Shown: positions 20,535 to 30,673 of the stretch, piece by piece
How positions within the stretch are numbered: position 1 is the stretch's first letter
Layout of the letters: every line of letters starts with the position of its first letter
Assembly (NCBI GenBank): GCA_022925895.1
Contig: JAKSYS010000603.1
Coordinates: 1-39,009 of the forward strand
Reading direction: 5' to 3'
Origin: Fragilaria crotonensis
Taxonomy: Eukaryota > Bacillariophyta > Fragilariophyceae > Fragilariales > Fragilariaceae
DNA length: 39,009 nt
Made by a program: the position numbers and the translations under genes
Notes under the pieces: generated by a model
Told to the model about the DNA's origin: nothing
The model's input: only the letters and a program-made list of their open reading frames with translations
Databases searched by the model: none

Positions 20535-20569
20535 GAGTGTTGATTGATTTGTTCAATCAATCAACACTC
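20535..20569. repeat. perfect 15-bp stem hairpin
   Basis: GAGTGTTGATTGATT at 20535-20549 and its exact reverse complement at 20555-20569 enclose a 5-nt loop (TGTTC). There is no flanking gene whose terminator this could be with confidence. Confidence 0.75.
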
Positions 20570-20601
20570 ATGATGAGTTTTTGAGGTGCTCCTGTTGTGT
20601 G

Positions 20602-20940
20602 GGTACTGCCTCCTACGTACAGTACTCATTTCGGTATCACCGATCACCGACCGCAGTACTGTAGTACTTGGAGTATCTTTGAGGCTACGGTGAACCAGCA
20701 GTACTACTACTCATGTACTCCAGTACTCCAGTACTCCAGTACACTCCTCCACTGTGATACTGCTGCATTGTACAGTACTGTGTTACCTACAGTACTCATG
20801 ACAATGGACTGCAGTATTCGGAGTAGCCTGAGGCTACGGTAGACCAGTAGTACTTCTACTGATCTCCCCTCTACTCCACTATGACACTGCTGAATTGTAC
20901 AGTACTGTGGTGATGGCATTGTACACCAGTACTAGTGCAG
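20602..20940. repeat. GTAC-rich island 5 with tandem duplication
   Basis: Ten GTAC tetranucleotides lie between 20602 and 20742. A segment at about 20667-20782 is repeated at about 20818-20911: both start with GAGGCTACGGT and AGACCAG/GAACCAG words and end with CTGCTGMATTGTACAGTACTGTG. The second copy is about 22 bp shorter because it lacks part of the CCAGTACT tandem (20721-20742). Confidence 0.65.
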
Positions 20941-21442
20941 CTGCTGATGTTCCCGTCCAGTTGAAGACAAAGATACGTCATTGTTCTTGTCCTGTCGTGG
21001 CACCTTCATCCCGATGTACTTCTACAGTAGGCTGGCAGCAGTATGCTGCTGCTTCATTGTATTGCTTACAGGCAGGCTGGTACTATTGTTCTTTCTTGTT
21101 GTTGTTTTGCATTCAATCTCACATTGTCCCGCCTTTGTTCTGCTTTTTCTTTTAGGCGGCTGCTTGTGACAATGAATGTTGAGTGCCTCATTTTGTTGTG
21201 CTTTGATGGAAAATGGGCTTCTTCTGTTTGTGTGCCGATTGAGCATGTAAGGCAATCAGACTTTCAGAATCTATATTCGGTCACCTGCGAGAGATTCTCA
21301 TTGATATGAGTGAATCAAACCAGGTTGATCTACCGTATAGGTCCTGTTTGTCAGTTGTCTGTTTGCATGCTCAAGAGTTGTATACACACAAGCCAGTTGC
21401 AAGATCATTCTTATTTAAACCAGCAAAATGTTGCACAATCCA
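20941..21442. other. intergenic region, no gene seen
   Basis: No coding frame with recognisable content is present on either strand. Confidence 0.35.
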
Positions 21443-22735
21443 TCACTGTCCCAAGTCTCTCGCAAACCAGCAGCTGCTATGAATGTGGTGTAAATTCATC
21501 CCCTGCCCTGCCCAGGAAAAACAGCCAACAAACAATTCATACACGTTTATTCCAGTAGGCAACAAAGCATCAAAAAGGTGGAGGAACCGGATGATTGCAA
21601 AGCTCCTCAAGCTATGACTGTACTGATGCCACTTCCTCTCCCAATCCATGCCAGCAAAAACCAAATCTATTTTACGTGCCTATGACAAAGGGGCATTTGA
21701 CTCACACAGATGGGCTCCACACTGGGAGGTGTAGTAGCCCTCGCAAAGATCTGTCTGATGGAACTTGTGGCCAAAGCCAAATTCACTGTTGTTGAAATAA
21801 TCTCAAATGGATCGCATACTACTCAGTGTGCGCTGCTTAATCCTCCGGTAGCTTTCACGGAAAATGGAAGCATTGGCTGAGAACCAATTCTTTGTGACAG
21901 CTTCGTGTGCTGATCATGATTGCCAATATCTTGATGGAGTAACTTCTGCAAATGAATTTTGTAAATGTTGATGAGTTGTCTTCGCACTTCACGCTTGGAA
22001 GCGTCTGCATGAGTCCGCGCATTGTGCCCATGGCTTCTTGGTTTTGCTCTTTTCAGAGTGTACTAGTATACAATCTCTGTCAGAAGAAGTGAATGATGCT
22101 CGCTTGCCACCTTAAGCTTTGTCGAGTAAGGTCATCATGGGCCCTGTGTGATAAAAGTGTTGTCGCTGATGCCAACACCACTCCTCCTATCACATCAGAT
22201 GGAGAGCCATGATCTACATCCACTCTTTGTACAAAGGGAAGCAGTTTCTTCCCATTACAAACTGAGTTGATTAGGGCATGAACGTTTTTGGCACGTGAGA
22301 GTCCACCCACTGGGTTGTAAGAATAATTATCAGCAGATGCAGAGCGTGCCAAAAGTGTAGTTGGGTGCGTTGGCATGGTCCAGGATCTTGAGGAGAGAAA
22401 CAGTGCGTTTCTGATTGGTAGTATACATGAAGTTGGAACAAAATGATGGGGCTTCCACATCTTCATCAAGTGCAGAATTGCTGGTACAGGTAAGAATGTT
22501 TGGGTCATCACTTAACACGGACAAATCATCACTTTTGTTGCAATCCTCAATATCCTCACAAGAAGTGCTTTCAACTTCCACACCATTGCCAGCCGGAGAC
22601 TACAGAAGGTTGTACTGCAGAAGGTTGTCTGTGCCAACAAAATCCATGCAGGGATCATTCACCAAATGTCGCCTTAAAGGGCAGGCCTTTTGTTACTTGT
22701 GCATGTGACATTCCCATCCTCATGAAGACGGCAAC
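21443..22735 (-). pseudogene. KDZ/Plavaka-like transposase remnant (copy B)
   Basis: Minus-strand fragments in the order of one gene. At 22735-22640 an N-terminal piece contains CRLHEDGNVTC. At 22581-22330 there is an acidic stretch, then NQKRTVSLLKILDHANAPNY. At 22380-22080, in a shifted frame, come YSYNPVGGLSRAKNVHALIN and LLPFVQRVDVDHGSPSDVIG. At 21664-21443 a C-terminal piece contains GQGMNLHHIHSSCWFARDL. The middle blocks align by pattern with copy A (LLQLLRDLKCPLKAFTLVLK and GHSFREGFQPTREKVIANLF). The central catalytic part is deleted between about 22080 and 21664, so this copy is dead. The family call rests on memory of similar diatom and fungal proteins and on the internal match to copy A. 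Confidence 0.55.
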
Positions 22736-22740
22736 GGTGT

Positions 22741-23534
22741 GAAACAGACGCACCATGTGTTGCTGCAAGGTGTGATTTCTTCACAATGAAATTATAGCAC
22801 GCAATGTTTCTATCAATATGCTGTGTATATGCTGCTTGATTGGAAAATGGTTTCTTGTTGAACTTCTTCAGGCAGAAGGGGTTTTAACAGAAGAGCAGGG
22901 GTGCCTTTGAGGACAACATTTTGAAGAGGACGAGTGAAGTGAAAATGAGATGTCAAAAGATGACAGGGCACAGATTCACTGCACACCAGTGCATGACCTT
23001 GGGGCCCGTTAGCCGGCCGGAAACCGCGGGCCAGCCGTGATTTTGGGCGGCTGCGGTCCATGTATTTCTGTCCCGGTCGATTCCTATCACTTTTCGGCCA
23101 ATCGCGGGTAAAGGGCGGATCACCTGTCATTTTTCACGGGTACGGTGGTTGCTGACAACGTACTGTCAGTACAGTACTGTGTACTATGTTTGTACTATGT
23201 ACTGTACTTCCTTACGACTGCGGCCGGGTCCGGGAACGGGCAGGGACAGTCCGGCTGCGGCCCTGTGCGGGCAGGGACTGTCGGACTGCAGACGGGTACG
23301 GCCAGGCTCACATATTGGCATACGGCCGGCTGCGGCCAAAAGCCTCTGCAAAAATTTGGCCGGCTGCGGCTTCGGGTACCGTTTTATCTCAGATGTCATG
23401 CACTGCTGCACACCAGCACAGAATTTTGGGAAAGCATGCATTCAAATTGTACATGTACTTTTGGTACATTTTTGGTGTATGTAAAAAATGAAGGGGGGTG
23501 TGGTATGAATTCAAAATTCAAAACCTCTGCATGA
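22741..23534. repeat. GC-rich patch with GGCCGGCTGCGGC motif
   Basis: Between the divergent transposase remnant and partner gene lies a strongly GC-rich stretch (about 23000-23375) in AT-rich surroundings. CGGCTGCGG recurs at 23048, 23252, 23328 and 23360, and GGGCAGGGAC occurs twice near 23238 and 23270. A GTAC cluster sits at 23158-23205. No gene is supported. Confidence 0.55.
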
Positions 23535-23678
23535 ATGTGTAGAACCTACCTACGAACTTGGTACTTGGTACAAAATTCAAATGGTCGCAAAATACTATCC
23601 CACAAAAAGGATTTCCAGTGTTCAAAATTTGGTGCACCATCAAAAGTTTTCCAACAACAAGCAAGCACAAATACGACC

Positions 23679-25189
23679 ATGGCATCAATGCCACAGGAAA
23701 CAGCAGCAGGCATCACTGCCTTAAAGCCCAGCTCTAGGAAACAAAGGAGAGAGTTCATAAAGGCGTGCAACAAGTGACCACAGATCCCAATGATCTGATT
23801 CAAAGTGACAACGAGGAGGAAGAGGAGTTGGTGCCACAGAAAATGGATGCAAAACAAGGATGGAGGCATGCATACGGAAATCCACCATCCCTACCTTCAA
23901 CTATTGGAAGCATGCATACAGAAATCCACCATCCCTACCTTCAACTATTAAAGTCGGGAATCAAGTGACAGCCAACTAACATCATCGGTTCCAGGGCTAA
24001 GCAGCTTAATGGACATGAGCATGACGGAAATCTCAGAAGAGAATCAAATCAGTATGATCAAGACTTGCATGAAAAAAACGTGTTCTCTATTTGGAAGTTC
24101 TATCAAAAGACTATCATTCTCATTCCAGTGAAGATGAGAAAACACTTTGTGGCTTTATCATGAAGCACACAAACATTCGAGGAACCCAAAACTGGTGGCT
24201 TGGGATGTGGAGAATACTTGTAAAAACACACACTGATCTTCGGAACAATGCAATAAAAAACATGCAAATGAAATTCAAAGGTGAGGATTTGAAGTGGATG
24301 TAACTTTGCCAAGTCCGGAGCATACTCACACCCACTTGCTTTCAACATCAAACACCTTGCATTCAGAGGGATTCACTTCCCATTTAGGAACGTATGGACA
24401 CAGCCTGTACAGTGGATGCAAGGATGAAACCAGTTACCTCCTCAAGATGAGGATAACATCTGCTACAATGCCCAAATCATAGACATTTACTCGGCAGCAG
24501 CAACTGGAATAACATTATCAACAACATGGAGAACCACTGTGCAACAACTGACAGGAAAGTATGGAGCAAGAAAATCCTGTCCATAAGTGATGAAGCATTC
24601 ATTTTGCGGTGCCTGATCAACTATGGGAAGAGGTGGTTTGCCGAATTAGTAAAGACAGAGAAAATGGTAAGTTTATCCGAGTGGTTTGTCACAGAACAAA
24701 CAACAAGGAACTGACTTGTTTTGTTATCACTTGTTGGAAACATCAAATCGGTACATTGACAGATGAGGACAACAAAAACCTACCCGTAAGTTACACTATG
24801 ATAAGTGAAATGAAAAACCACATCCTAAATTCTGACCAATCTTTTCTCATGTTCTGCAGCCACCACCTTACACATTCTCCAGGAACAAGGGTGCTCGCTC
24901 ATGATAATGGGGAGGCTGTGGTTGGTCACAGGCTGGAATGAGGAAATACGATGAATTATACATGGCCATCAAGAATGATAGAAAGAAATCAGCCCAAACA
25001 TTCAACCAGGAACTACTAAAAATGTTTCTGTCGAGAAGGAAAAGGAGTCTGGCCAGGGGTCAGGAAACAATTTGATGACAAGGGTAAGAAATGCCCACAC
25101 AAGCGCATGGATGTATTTGAGACAACTCTGATGAGGAGGATGATAACTACTCAGGCATCTTGCTTCTGAACTTGTCTACAGTGAAGTGA
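23679..25189 (+). pseudogene. SDEAF-GWS protein, decayed (copy B)
   Basis: The reading begins near 23679 (MASMPQETAAGITALKPSSR, a basic segment), shifts frame near 23775 into an acidic run (SDNEEEEELVPQ), and contains a 44-bp tandem duplication. Further on are YHSHSSEDEKTLCGFIMKH (24109) and KKILSISDEAFILRCLINYG (24568-24627). The C-terminal part reads GWSQAGMRKYDELYMAIKND (about 24930-24990), then NQELLKMFLSRRKR and, after two stops, an acidic NSDEEDDNYSG tail. The SDEAF and GWSxxG[IM]R[QK][FY] blocks, the ELL-x-x-F block and the acidic end occur in the same order as in 10559-12276, so the two genes are homologous. Function unknown. It has more frame breaks than copy A and includes real stop codons. 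Confidence 0.5.
23866..23950 (+). repeat. 44-bp tandem duplication
   Basis: Two nearly identical 44-bp units start at 23866 and 23910 with GCATGCATAC and contain CCACCATCCCTACCTTCAAC. The length is not a multiple of three, so the duplication changes the frame. Confidence 0.8.
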
Positions 25190-25401
25190 AAGTGGAGGCA
25201 GTTTAGAATTGATCAGACACTTAGTATGAATAGTAGAATGCTTCATCAAAGCCACACGAATAGGCACATTAACACTAATATCCAACAAAAGTTAAAATGT
25301 GTGACATGTATGTCAATTATATGAACAATGTCAGCTCAGAACTACTGTGGTGATTACTTCATACACACTACACAGCAACCTTCTTCTTTTCGGATGTCAA
25401 A

Positions 25402-25612
25402 TTCAGGAATTGAAATTCATGATCACAAATGAAGAAGTGGTATAGTTCAGATATTTCGAGTCCCAAAGCTCAGGAATTCCACTTGGAAGCTAGTTAAAAT
25501 GAGTCATTGAATTTCAGGATTTGAAATTTTGGAGCTCAGGAATACAAAGTACGAGATCCTATGCAAGAGATGAAAAATTCAGGAAAAAGAAATTTCCGAG
25601 TTCAGGAAATAC
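25402..25612 (+). repeat. degenerate 66-bp tandem array with TTCAGGA motif
   Basis: TTCAGG/CTCAGG-like motifs occur at 25402, 25446, 25469, 25513, 25535, 25578 and 25601. Spacings alternate near 44 and 22-23, so the higher-order period is 66-67 bp with about three units. Confidence 0.6.
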
Positions 25613-25689
25613 GAGGAAACCCACTTCATACACATGATGTACAAGCTCTTTAGTCCTAAGTTTTTACCTGTATTTTAGGTAAACATTAT

Positions 25690-25907
25690 GAGCAAAAAAA
25701 ATATCATATCAAAGATGATTGGTTTTTCATATCCAAGAGCCGACTTGGTTTTGGCACCCTTAGATGTGATGACACTGATGACTGGTGGCTCGCATGTTGG
25801 GCTAAGGATTTTTCCAAAAGCATTCGATGAAGAATGTGATTATGACATGATGGCAAAGTTTTGATATCTTGTCTGGCATTCCTTCCCTCATTGTAATTGC
25901 TTGCCAA
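25690..25907 (-). pseudogene. second Copia-type fragment
   Basis: The minus strand contains SKGAKTK, as at the end of the plus-strand Copia fragment (18998-19033); at the DNA level CATCTAAGGGTGCCAAAAC is shared. It continues with SALGYEKPIIFDMI beyond the point where the first copy diverges. The upstream frame (25907-25704, with NEGRNARQDIKTL) is frameshifted. It is a short dead fragment in opposite orientation to the first. Confidence 0.45.
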
Positions 25908-26238
25908 TGAATACCTCCCTCAACATTTCTTGTTGACCAGCCTAGCATATACTAGTTATATCCCTATTAACCAGAGCAAGTATTGCTCCTTTGCACATAC
26001 ACTCACGGCTCACACGACTTAATAGCTGGATCGTGGCTCTTGCCAACTAGTAATAAATTCCATTCCATTCCTGTTTCCCGATTCCCGAGTGAATTCGCCG
26101 AAAGCGGAATTCCGGTTGTGGTTGTCTGTCTGCCTGTACAGCTAACGCTTCAGCACCGATACCGTCGTGGTCTACTGGTAGTAAACGCTTGCTATCCTTG
26201 AAAGTTGATACACTGACACACCCATCACCCATCACACC
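25908..26238. other. 5' flank of the plastid-protein gene
   Basis: No gene is seen. The region just before the start (26216-26238) is rich in CACCCATCACC repeats, probably 5' untranslated sequence. Confidence 0.4.
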
Positions 26239-27803
26239 ATGATATCCTTGAAATTGCTTCTTTTCGTGACAGTGACTCTCCTTGGTGCCAACGCCTTCAG
26301 TTCCATAAGGCTTCATGCTCGATCATCAACGACTCTTCAACTAGCAACGTCTTCCAGAGACTTGAAAGATCGTGGTAAACGAACGCAAGGGAAGCGGACA
26401 GCCGCAGATATTGGTGTCGTTCTGAAACGCTTATCGCGAGCAAGGGCATTGAGAAACACCGTGAAGAACACAGTGAGGTCACCGTCAACAGTCACAGCAG
26501 ACGACCGCGTTGGAAAGCTAAATTGACCGAAGCAATTGACGCCAGACTTCGAGGAAATGGTCCGTCATCAAACTTTGTAGATGGACGAATCAATTTATCA
26601 AGAGATTCCATAGGAGCACTGCTTGGATTTAACAACGAAGAGAAAACAAAAGCTGGTCACGAGATTGTTGTATTGTTCGGAAAGCACCTCATTGATGATC
26701 AAGTGACGGTGGAATACGCCTCAAGGATACGAACCTTGGCACAATTACTCAAGAACGAGGAGCTGGATCCTGATCTCATTTGCTTTTGTGGAGAGATTCG
26801 TCAAGGCAATCATGTTTCCGACGCGGATGCCGGCTTCATGTTCTTCAAACATGTGTGCGCCAACGAGGGAATCTCCCTAGACAATATCAAATTCTTTATT
26901 GATCGAACGAGCGGTAACGAAGGGAAAGCCTTGCAGCATGTCGCGACACATATTCGAAAGGAACACGTCACAGAATGGCTGGCCATTAGTCAAGAGGCGG
27001 AATCACCAAAAGATGAGTACGGGATGGAACGAAAGATGCCCCGCAAAAAGATTCATTTGCACTTTACTCTCATTTCCAATGAATATCACTTGTGCAATCT
27101 CAATGACATTCACCACAGATCTCCAAACCAATCGCCACTGAGGCCGATTGAGATGCTGCGAACGACGGATCGGTCGCATGAAGAAATTAATACAGAATAC
27201 GATGACGAACTTTCTCTCTTTGAAAACCACAGCAACGACAGAAAGACGACTGATCGTATCCACGGCATTATCGAATGTTCTTGGAGCTACATGTATTCTA
27301 CGTATCCTTATTCGTACACCAACGACGACGCAAGCGCCTTCATGGGTCGCTGTTATCTGCTGGGCGAAGAGCTCATGCCTCTGTTTGTCAACATGAAGGG
27401 CGTTGTGGCAGAACGGGAATTCCTTCAGAGAGACAACTACGTCACGGCTGCCGCCATTCGACACCAGTTGGTGTCCCTCATGGAAGATCTGTACAGGACT
27501 TCACCGGGGTTGCGAAGTGGGTTGCGGGAAGTTACCACGTTTTCGGATAATGAAGACACTGTTGATATTGTATTGGAGGGGGCCACGTTATCGCTGGGGC
27601 GATGCATTGATCTGGTGCGGCCAGCAGGGCTTCATCAGTCGTCGGTGAGCAAGGCGGAGTACACGAAGGCATTGCGGTGGCTCAATCACTGCATGACTCA
27701 GATTCAAACCTATTGTGACCCAGATCAACCTCTGGATCAATCTGAATGGGGGAGACTTGGACCGCATGAAGAAGAGAAACTGATTGGTGGACAAGGAATT
27801 TGA
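26239..27803 (+). CDS. predicted plastid-targeted protein, possibly DUF218/YdcF-like
   Basis: The start at 26239 gives a signal peptide (MISLKLLLFVTVTLLGANA) followed directly by F20 and a Ser/Thr/Arg-rich stretch. This is the bipartite leader with an A-F cleavage motif used for diatom plastids. A one-base shift at the AAATT run near 26520 joins VTADDRVGKL to TEAIDARLRGN. The mature part has a hydrophobic strand EIVVLFGKHL, then CFCGEIRQGNHVSDADAGFM and IDRTSGNEGKALQ. This order (nucleotide-like pocket, G-rich loop, S-D/E-A-x-A-G, S-x-N-E) resembles DUF218 proteins. The resemblance is by eye and weak. The C-terminal 200 residues are not recognised. The stop at 27801-27803 may be inside a short intron, extending the protein to 27986. 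Confidence 0.7.
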
Positions 27804-27822
27804 GAAGCCAATCGCACTTTAG
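27787..27822 (+). other. possible 36-nt intron at the 3' end of the plastid-protein gene
   Basis: The donor is GGTGGAC and the acceptor CGCACTTTAG. Splicing joins ...KLI to ERVRQGSREVVLQGGDPPRY and carries the frame to a stop at 27984-27986, skipping the TGA at 27801. At 36 nt it would be unusually short. Confidence 0.35.
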
Positions 27823-27986
27823 AACGAGTCCGACAAGGCAGTCGCGAGGTTGTCCTCCAGGGTGGAGATCCACCTCGGTATTGTCCGTCGATTGCTGGTC
27901 AGTACGCAGACTCGCACAAGCAATGGGGCACTTTAAACGGAATGGCTCAGATAGTATTATTCCAACGAGATACGGTCTCTTACTGA

Positions 27987-28231
27987 ACAAACTCTGTATC
28001 TGTTTGTTTGGTCGACCCTAGGCTTTGTTGCAGGATCGGATTTCATTTGACAGACAAGGTGGAACTCCGATTTCTAATAGACACATGTTAATCTTTTTAG
28101 TTTCAATGGTTTATGTTGGATTACGTGAAGGGCATTCGAAGACTGGATGCCAAATCATACAACATGTATCGTACTCGTTCATCATTGAATTGATTTTTCG
28201 TTTGGTCTGTCTCTATGCACTCCAAAAAGTT
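27987..28231. other. intergenic region, no gene seen
   Basis: Open plus frames are present, but with no recognisable content. Confidence 0.3.
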
Positions 28232-28577
28232 AGAAAGCAGATCTTGAAAGCCTCATTCACCGCTACTATGATGATACACTAGACGCAGACGAATCATCGG
28301 ATGACAGTATTGACAGAGAAAGCCGATCGTGTTGACGTGGCTAAGCCTTGGAGCCTTCGATGTTGCGCAGCGTGAGTCGTCAGAAAATTCAACCTTGGTA
28401 ACGAACGACGAACAAATTGGGTTTAACACAGATTTTGCTGATATCGTTATCGAATGTGGCACCAATAGTTCAGAAGATTATCGGGTCATTACTCTCCGGA
28501 GATCGAAGCAAATTGTAGCCGACAATATCCTGGCCGAGAGACCAAGATCCAATGACATGAATATTAGTCCAACGTGA
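28232..28577 (+). pseudogene. coding-like segment, unrecognised
   Basis: A stretch at about 28235-28327 reads LESLIHRYYDDTLDADESSD and a Ser/Asp-rich tail, after a possible acceptor AAAGCAG. In another frame, 28329-28577 encodes 82 residues including NTDFADIVIECGTNSSEDYR, ending with a stop at 28575-28577. They may be pieces of one small gene or of a 3' extension of the plastid-protein gene. No family is recognised. Confidence 0.3.
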
Positions 28578-28695
28578 CGCCGGGTGGCCCGGGGCTGGCT
28601 AAAAAGAATGCTCCTCAGGAAGTGCTCGTGTGGAAGCAGTTAGTCGATCCGATTCCTCGGGGCATTTCTACAGAAACATCAAAAATTGTCGCTCT

Positions 28696-30063
28696 TTAGG
28701 TTTTCTTTTGAGTGTACGCCAACATATCCATAACGTTTCCGCCTGGCATCACGTTGTCTGACATTGTTTGTCGTTGCTGTTGCGGCGGTACCGCCGCGAA
28801 GGAAGCATGCGCCATGCCGCCATGGTTCATCCCACCCACCATCATGCCTCCGTTGTTCATACTCATACCTCCAAATGATGCATGACACCATTCATTTCCA
28901 CCGAAACCGTGACCGATTGTTCCTCCTCCCGTCTGATTCATGGCGAAACCATTCATTTGGTTTTGTTGCATAGGCATAGCCATCTGTTGCTGCATCGCAA
29001 ACTGCTGCTGCATTTGTGGGTTGTTGTAGCCACCCATCATGCTCATGTTCTGATTCATCATGACTCCACCCTGTTGTTGCATCCTGGTGGTATTCTGATG
29101 TGGTGGCATTTGATGGCCATATGACTGGTGGACAGGCGGTGGTACTGCACTCATCATGGAAATGACTCCGCTTTGAGCACTGGAGCGCATGATTGGCTTT
29201 GTGGTCGAAGCGGTCAGGGCCACAAGTCCGCTGAAATCAGACGCTGTCGATGGAGCTCCAGCAGCAGCAGTAGTAGCTGGCGGCATGGTGAATCCAGTAA
29301 AGTCCGCCGATCTTGGTGCTGGTGCCACTGAAGCTGGTATCGTGTTAGAGTTCTGGTTTAAGAGATTCGAACAAATCGTTGTTCGCCGCTGGAGCTGGAG
29401 CCTGGCTGGAGGAACGGCGAAAGCATCAAAGGTCGGAGCCTCGGATTGTGCAGATGTAAAGTCACCAAAGAGATCAATCGTGGAGGTGCAGGAGTTGCTG
29501 TTGTTGTCAAAGAAACGGGAGAAGCAAAGTCAACAAATCTACCAACGGAGGCGTCGGGGCCGATGCAGGTGCCGGCACTTGTTTCATCCTTTGGAAATCA
29601 GTCCTCGCGGCGCTACGTGGTGGAGGAGCAGCCCAAGGTGCAACCTGTGCCTGAGGCGCAGCAACGGCAACGGTAGCAGAGACAGGTCCGTCGTAATTTC
29701 CAAGTACCGCTTGTTTTCATAAGCATCCACGACGAATCGTTTGTACACGGTCAAATCACTTCCGGGCTGTGGACGACCGTTCTGACCACAAGGTGGAGCA
29801 TGCTTTAGCCAGGTTCCAAGACAATATTCGTTGCCTTTGCGCTCCAATTCAGCAACCTCTTCATCAGTCCAACTGGACATGGTTGTTGACTTGCATCGAT
29901 GGGATATAGCTTGATGGCTAGACTTGCATTCATTGCAAACAAACGTGTAAAACTTGATGCAGACAGAACCAAAACCAAATTTCTTCTCCGTTCCACAATT
30001 TGGGCAAATCGTGTTGCTTTTCAATTTTGCCAAACGTTTCACTTTCTCTTCCGCGGCAGTCAT
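28696..30063 (-). CDS. ArfGAP-domain protein, AGFG/AGD14-like
   Basis: Residues 1-80 form an ArfGAP-type zinc finger with ligands C20, C23, C43 and C46, followed by SHRCKSTTMSSWTDEEVAEL and GNEYCLGTWL, as in AGFG/Hrb and plant AGD14. The position of the catalytic arginine finger, five residues after the last cysteine, is Q51. GTPase activation of Arf is therefore doubtful and a scaffold role is possible. The central part is Pro/Ala-rich with DLFGDF, DAF and NNDLFESL motifs typical of clathrin-adaptor binding. The C-terminal 200 residues (28696-29328) are Met/Gln/Gly-rich, with MQQQ tracts. Between about 29345 and 29705 the frame changes at least four times at short homopolymers (for example Y-F-G-N-Y is interrupted at 29702), most easily explained by missing bases. 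It would act at endosomal or trans-Golgi membranes. Confidence 0.8.
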
Positions 30064-30673
30064 GACGTTTGATGATCGGTGCTGTGTTTAAGGCAGCAAG
30101 CAACTGCAACACGGCAGTCAGCAGAGTGGTAGATGTTTGGCAAACGACGCAATGCGAAATATTCAAGGACAAAGGAATACTACATGTGCCTGCAAGTCAT
30201 TGGAATGACGGCAATCCCGATTTTGCCTTCCCCCCACTACTGTACTGGTGGTAGCGAAGTACCAGTTCTGTACACACTGCCGTTTCAACATAAATTACAA
30301 TCGATTTATGCACTGTAAACCAGTAGTACGTGTATCGACGTGACACTACGACAGTACCCAGAATGGTCAGTGGTCATACTCCGCAACAAACGAACACAGA
30401 ACATATGATACACGCACTCATCACACCCGCAAAAGCAAATTAAAGGAGTAGGATAAATGGACGAGACATCACGATGGCCTTCCTTTGGATGCACGGCGAT
30501 ACTTAGATCCAGGGAGTCGGAAATCTTTTGAAGGTTTCATGATTTGCCTGTAACAAGCAAAGTTGCAATTTATTCGTGTTATTCTTGATAAAGGAGGATA
30601 CTACGGCTGGGGATGTCAATAAATGGACTTCGACTGCTTTCAGCATGCCATGGCGAGGCGGATATGCAAACGA
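30064..30673. other. intergenic region, no gene seen
   Basis: This stretch lies between the start of the ArfGAP gene and the stop of the repeat-protein gene. A few GTAC motifs occur near 30239-30330. No coding frame is supported. Confidence 0.4.

Noticed and set aside
20535-20569. Rho-independent transcription terminator
   Set aside because: The DNA is eukaryotic and the stem is AT-rich with no following T run.
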